A stretch of DNA of 9,059 nt from DASZZX01 sp036260415 (lineage in GTDB: Bacteria; Actinomycetota; Nitriliruptoria; Nitriliruptorales; JAHWKO01), in assembly GCA_036260415.1 (NCBI GenBank), contig DASZZX010000047.1, positions 1 to 9,059 of the forward strand, given 5' to 3'. Below are positions 6,291 to 9,059 of the stretch, one piece after another. Position 1 is the first letter of the stretch. The number at the start of each line of letters is the position of its first letter. The position numbers and the translations under genes were made by a program. The notes beneath the pieces were generated by a model. That model had not been told where the DNA came from and ran no database searches. It worked only from the letters and a program-made list of their open reading frames with translations.

Positions 6291-6710
6291 ATGCGTCGCG
6301 GAGGCATGACTCAGGAACACAAAGATGCGTTGGCGAAGGGTCGGAGGCAGGCCAAAGCCGTACGTGACTACATGCAGGCGCTCGAGTCGACGAAGCGAGG
6401 CCCGGGCCGCCCTGTCGACCGTAAAGCGTTGGAGAAGAGGATCGACCGGGTGCAGGCACAGATCGACGAGGAGCCCAACGCCGCCAGGCGTGTGGAGCTG
6501 ATCCAGAAGCGCCTGGACATCGAGACGCAGCTGGCCGAGCTGGAGGCGCAGCCGGACGTCGACGCGCTCGAAGCCGAGTTCAAGGAGGCCGTTCAGGAGT
6601 ACTCGGACCGCAAGGGCATCACGTACTCAGCGTGGCGCGAAGCTGGTGTCCCGGCCGCGGTCCTGCGTGAGGCGGGAGTCCCACGCACGCGCCGCACCAA
6701 CGTCGCCTAG
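6291..6710 (+). CDS. Uncharacterised actinobacterial coiled-coil protein with AT-hook-like patch
   Basis: The protein has 139 residues from the chosen ATG at 6291, preceded by GGAGG with a 4-base gap (6282-6286). Alternatives are the ATG at 6231 (159 residues, weak ribosome site) and the ATG at 6306, where homologues as I remember them begin (MTQEHKDALAKGR). Residues about 35-41, KRGPGRP, resemble an AT-hook core. A long Glu/Arg-rich helix, probably coiled coil, follows (about 45-100), and a conserved tail begins RKGITYSAWREAGVPAAVLR. I recognise this as a small hypothetical family widespread in actinobacteria, with no assigned function that I know of. DNA binding or a nucleoid role is inference. 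Codon use is less GC-biased than in the neighbours (AAA, TCA, GAA appear). It stands alone, divergent from the carboxykinase and convergent with the dynamin-like gene. Confidence 0.85.
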   Translation: MRRGGMTQEHKDALAKGRRQAKAVRDYMQALESTKRGPGRPVDRKALEKRIDRVQAQIDEEPNAARRVELIQKRLDIETQLAELEAQPDVDALEAEFKEAVQEYSDRKGITYSAWREAGVPAAVLREAGVPRTRRTNVA

Positions 6711-6723
6711 TCGCCCGGGCTCT

Positions 6724-6764
6724 CCTCGGCCGGAAACGAGGTCGGTCCTCCTCGCCGGCCGGCG
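6724..6764. terminator. Stem-loop cluster between convergent genes
   Basis: In the 62-bp gap, CGAGG (6737-6741) can pair either with CCTCG at 6724-6728 or with CCTCG at 6750-6754. A perfect palindrome CGCCGGCCGGCG lies at 6753-6764. No T tract is present. It is a plausible bidirectional terminator for the coiled-coil and dynamin-like genes. Confidence 0.4.
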
Positions 6765-6772
6765 TCCGGCGG

Positions 6773-8668
6773 CTACACCATCGCGTCCAGCGCGGCGGGG
6801 AGCTTGATGAGGCCGGTGATCTTCAGCGCCGACTGTGCGCACGCGTCGAACGAAGATGCGAAGCGTTCGGTCTCGCGCAGGTACTGATCCGTCTTCTCGG
6901 AGTCCTCGGCGAGCGACTCCACCAGCTCGAACTGGTGGTAGAGGTCAGCCGCGAACAGGTGGCGCCGCCGGTTGACCAGTTCACGGACGGAGCGCAGCTG
7001 CAGGGCCACCTGCGCGTCGAAGTCGCGCGTCAGCTCGCGCGACACCTCCTCGAGCCGCTCCAGGAGCAGCTGGCGGGCACGCTCGACACCCCGCGACCCC
7101 CCGAAGACCACCCCGAGCTTCCACCCGACCAGGGCACCGGCCAGCATCCCCAGCGGGCCGAGGACGCCGCCGAGCAGCGCGAACGCCGCGCCACCCGACA
7201 GCACGCCGCCCGCTGCGGCGCCCGAGATGGCACCGGTGAGCCCGCCGTCGTCGTTGCGCCGCGCGGCCTGCACCTGGTCGGGGGTGAGCAGGAACCCCCG
7301 TCCGTTGAGCGCCACCTTGGGGACCGACGGGGTGAGGTCGGTCATCACGGCCTCGAAGCGCTGCTCCAGTGTCCTGCGCAGCCGGTCGAGCGTGGTCTCG
7401 AAACCTGACTGGAAGCTGCGCGAGGCCACCTCTCCGGCGACCTCCACCTCCCGGCGGAACCGGGTGGCGAACCGCTCGACCTCTTCCAGCGTCCTCAGCT
7501 CGCCGACAGCCTGCTTGGCGCGGCCGAAGGGCGCCAGCAGCTGGCCGCGGACGCGCATCTGCAGCGGCTCGATCGATGCCAGCGTGGAGTTGACCGCCGT
7601 GTTGAAGTCGCGCTCGAGGTCGCGGACGTTCTCGTCGAGCCGTCGGCGGTGCGCGGCCAGCAGGTCGCGGTCCTCCAGCAACCGTCGGCGCACACCCACC
7701 TCGCCTTTGGCTAGGTCGGCGGCCTGGGCGACCCGGCGAGCGGCGTCGACCAGGACCTCGCGGCCGGCCTGCTCGGACAGGAACGTCTCGATGTCCCGCA
7801 GGAGGCGCGCCGCGCCGGAGGCCTTGAACCCGTCGATGTCGAAGTCCCGACGAGCGGTCCACGCGTCGAGCGCGCACAGCGGGTACAGGCGCACCTCGCC
7901 GGTCACACCGACGCGGCGGGACGCCTCGACGATGCGGTTGCCGACGTACGACAGCACCTGACCACGGGTGGTGGGGTCGTAGAAGTGCTGCGGGTACATG
8001 TTGCAGACCAGGAAGACCTTCCGGATCTGTCGCGCGGCGATCTCCTGCAGGAAGTTGAGCTCGGTGGCCGAGACGGTCGGGGGCGACAGGAAGACGACGA
8101 CGCCTGCGTCGACCGCGTCCAGCTCCTGGAGGGTGCGCTGGGTGTAGACCTCGTCGGCTTGCGCGTCGTCGAGCCCGGGTGTGTCCACCAGGCGGACGCC
8201 GTTGCGGAGGAACGGCACCTCGACGAACTGGTGCACGTGCAGCACGCCGAGGTGGTTGTTCTCGTTGTACTTCTGCGACGTGTAGCGCTCCACCTCCTCG
8301 ACCGCCACGTGCTTGACGGTGCCGTCGGCGAAGTACACGTCGGCCTGCGGGACGCCGTAGTCCACGTACACCGGCACCGCCGTCTCGGGGGTCACGTGCA
8401 TGCTCGACACCTCGAGACCAAGCAACGAGTTGAGCAACGTGGACTTGCCGCGCTTGATCAGCCCGAACATGCCCACCGTGAACTTGCTCTGCTCGAGGTC
8501 GCGGCGGACCAGTGCCAGCTCACCGGCGATCAGGCCGTCGGACACGTCATCGCCGTCGACCTGGAGCCCGCGTCGCTCCTGGAAGCGTCCCCACACGTCC
8601 TCGAAGCGCGTGACCGCCTTGAGGAGCGCGCCGCGCTCCACGTCGAAGGCATCGAGGAACTCCGCCAT
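6773..8668 (-). CDS. Bacterial dynamin-like GTPase
   Basis: This is a 631-residue membrane-remodelling GTPase of the bacterial dynamin-like family. P-loop G1 is GLIKRGKS (69-76), the G2 threonine is in HVTPETAVP (91-99) and G3 is DTPGL (162-166). The position of the usual NKxD G4 motif carries VCNMYPQ (221-227), as often seen in divergent dynamins. Long helices (about 300-440, predicted stalk/coiled coil) follow. A Gly/Ala-rich hydrophobic stretch at about 475-524 (GGLTGAISGAAAGGVLSGGA and onward) probably inserts in the membrane as a hairpin, and a helical C-terminus closes the protein. The start is the ATG at 8668, with GGAGG five bases upstream (8674-8678). Relatives are linked to cytokinesis, membrane repair, vesicles or phage tolerance; none can be chosen here. 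Bacterial dynamins often occur as adjacent pairs, but no partner is in the window. Confidence 0.92.
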   Translation of the reverse strand: MAEFLDAFDVERGALLKAVTRFEDVWGRFQERRGLQVDGDDVSDGLIAGELALVRRDLEQSKFTVGMFGLIKRGKSTLLNSLLGLEVSSMHVTPETAVPVYVDYGVPQADVYFADGTVKHVAVEEVERYTSQKYNENNHLGVLHVHQFVEVPFLRNGVRLVDTPGLDDAQADEVYTQRTLQELDAVDAGVVVFLSPPTVSATELNFLQEIAARQIRKVFLVCNMYPQHFYDPTTRGQVLSYVGNRIVEASRRVGVTGEVRLYPLCALDAWTARRDFDIDGFKASGAARLLRDIETFLSEQAGREVLVDAARRVAQAADLAKGEVGVRRRLLEDRDLLAAHRRRLDENVRDLERDFNTAVNSTLASIEPLQMRVRGQLLAPFGRAKQAVGELRTLEEVERFATRFRREVEVAGEVASRSFQSGFETTLDRLRRTLEQRFEAVMTDLTPSVPKVALNGRGFLLTPDQVQAARRNDDGGLTGAISGAAAGGVLSGGAAFALLGGVLGPLGMLAGALVGWKLGVVFGGSRGVERARQLLLERLEEVSRELTRDFDAQVALQLRSVRELVNRRRHLFAADLYHQFELVESLAEDSEKTDQYLRETERFASSFDACAQSALKITGLIKLPAALDAMV

Positions 8669-9059
8669 GAGGACCTCCGTCCTGTTGCCGCTGATCGCGT
8701 GCGGCGTGAGGGCCGGCCGCGGGGGCGTACCTCGTCCGTTTGTCGGCGTGTACGGACAGTGTCTTTACCGGCGGTCTGCCCCGGTGTCCCCCGGCGGCCG
8801 GATGGCCGACACCCGGTAGTACGGATGGGCCATGCGGGCATGGCTGCATCGAGCGCTGGCGCGCAGCGACCACATCCGCCATGCTGTGCCAGGTGATCGC
8901 CTGGGGGGGCGGACGTCCCCTACGGCCGAGGCGCTCAAACGGTCGAGGCGCTCACAGGGACACCGGTGCGACCTCCCCCTCGTGTCGCGCCGGTCGGTGG
9001 CACGGAGCGGGTCTCCCATCCCCTCTTCCGCTCCGAGTGCCATCCCGGGCCCCTCCCCC
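8669..9059. other. Stretch without a convincing gene upstream of the dynamin-like gene
   Basis: No frame shows a ribosome site joined to protein-like composition; the longest, on the minus strand at 8765-9043, is Arg/Pro/Ser-rich and looks like a chance frame. The stretch presumably holds the dynamin-like promoter, but I find no clear -10/-35 pair. It contains the palindrome at 8829-8844, a smaller GACA-G-TGTC at 8755-8763, and an 11-base direct repeat CGAGGCGCTCA at 8927-8937 and 8944-8954 (17-bp period). Confidence 0.5.
8829..8844. promoter_or_regulatory. 16-bp palindrome upstream of the dynamin-like gene
   Basis: GCCATGC-GG-GCATGGC is a perfect inverted repeat with 7-bp arms, 160 bp upstream of the dynamin-like ATG. 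Its form suits a dimeric regulator, but no matching regulator is nearby. Confidence 0.4.

Noticed and set aside
7985..8896. 303-codon plus-strand open frame opposite the dynamin-like gene
   Set aside because: It mirrors the GTPase codons and its product is low in motif content.
8765..9043. 92-codon minus-strand frame upstream of the dynamin-like gene
   Set aside because: There is no clear ribosome site, the composition is Arg/Pro/Ser-rich, and no domain is visible.

Overview
The window is very GC-rich and gene-dense, with GTG starts and strong purine-rich ribosome binding sites. This fits a high-GC actinobacterium. The ATP-type PEP carboxykinase is unusual for classical actinobacteria, most of which use the GTP enzyme, so a deep-branching lineage is possible; that placement is inference.

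Layout. (1) At 3-827 (+) is the 3' part of an ABC transporter ATPase of the iron/thiamine/spermidine type. (2) At 848-960 is a non-coding array of four 26-bp repeats plus a partial fifth, lying between convergent genes. (3) At 974-2746 (-) is a two-gene operon: an acyl-CoA delta-9-type desaturase followed 9 bp later by a TetR regulator. A perfect 20-bp palindrome with a second, partial copy lies in the desaturase promoter and is the likely operator of that TetR protein. (4) At 2982-3215 (+) is a 77-residue protein with a Rho_N-like fold, preceded by a small palindrome. (5) At 3363-4346 (-) is a decayed gene of the AbiEi-antitoxin-like/DUF559 endonuclease-like family, broken by five frameshifts, with a degenerate GGTCGCG repeat at its 3' end. 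(6) At 4521-6062 (-) is a divergent ATP-type PEP carboxykinase followed by hairpins. (7) At 6291-6710 (+) is a coiled-coil protein with an AT-hook-like patch. (8) At 6773-8668 (-) is a single bacterial dynamin-like GTPase. (9) At 8669-9059 no convincing gene is visible.

The clearest functional unit is the self-contained lipid circuit: desaturase, autoregulating TetR protein and operator, which would adjust membrane unsaturation. The PEP carboxykinase would serve gluconeogenesis or anaplerosis, and the dynamin-like protein membrane remodelling or repair. No CRISPR array, integrase, transposase, tRNA or rRNA is visible. No complete new multi-gene defence or biosynthetic system can be supported. 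The points most worth following are the repeat array, the tandem operator, the altered metal-site residue of the PEP carboxykinase, and the AT-hook/coiled-coil protein.
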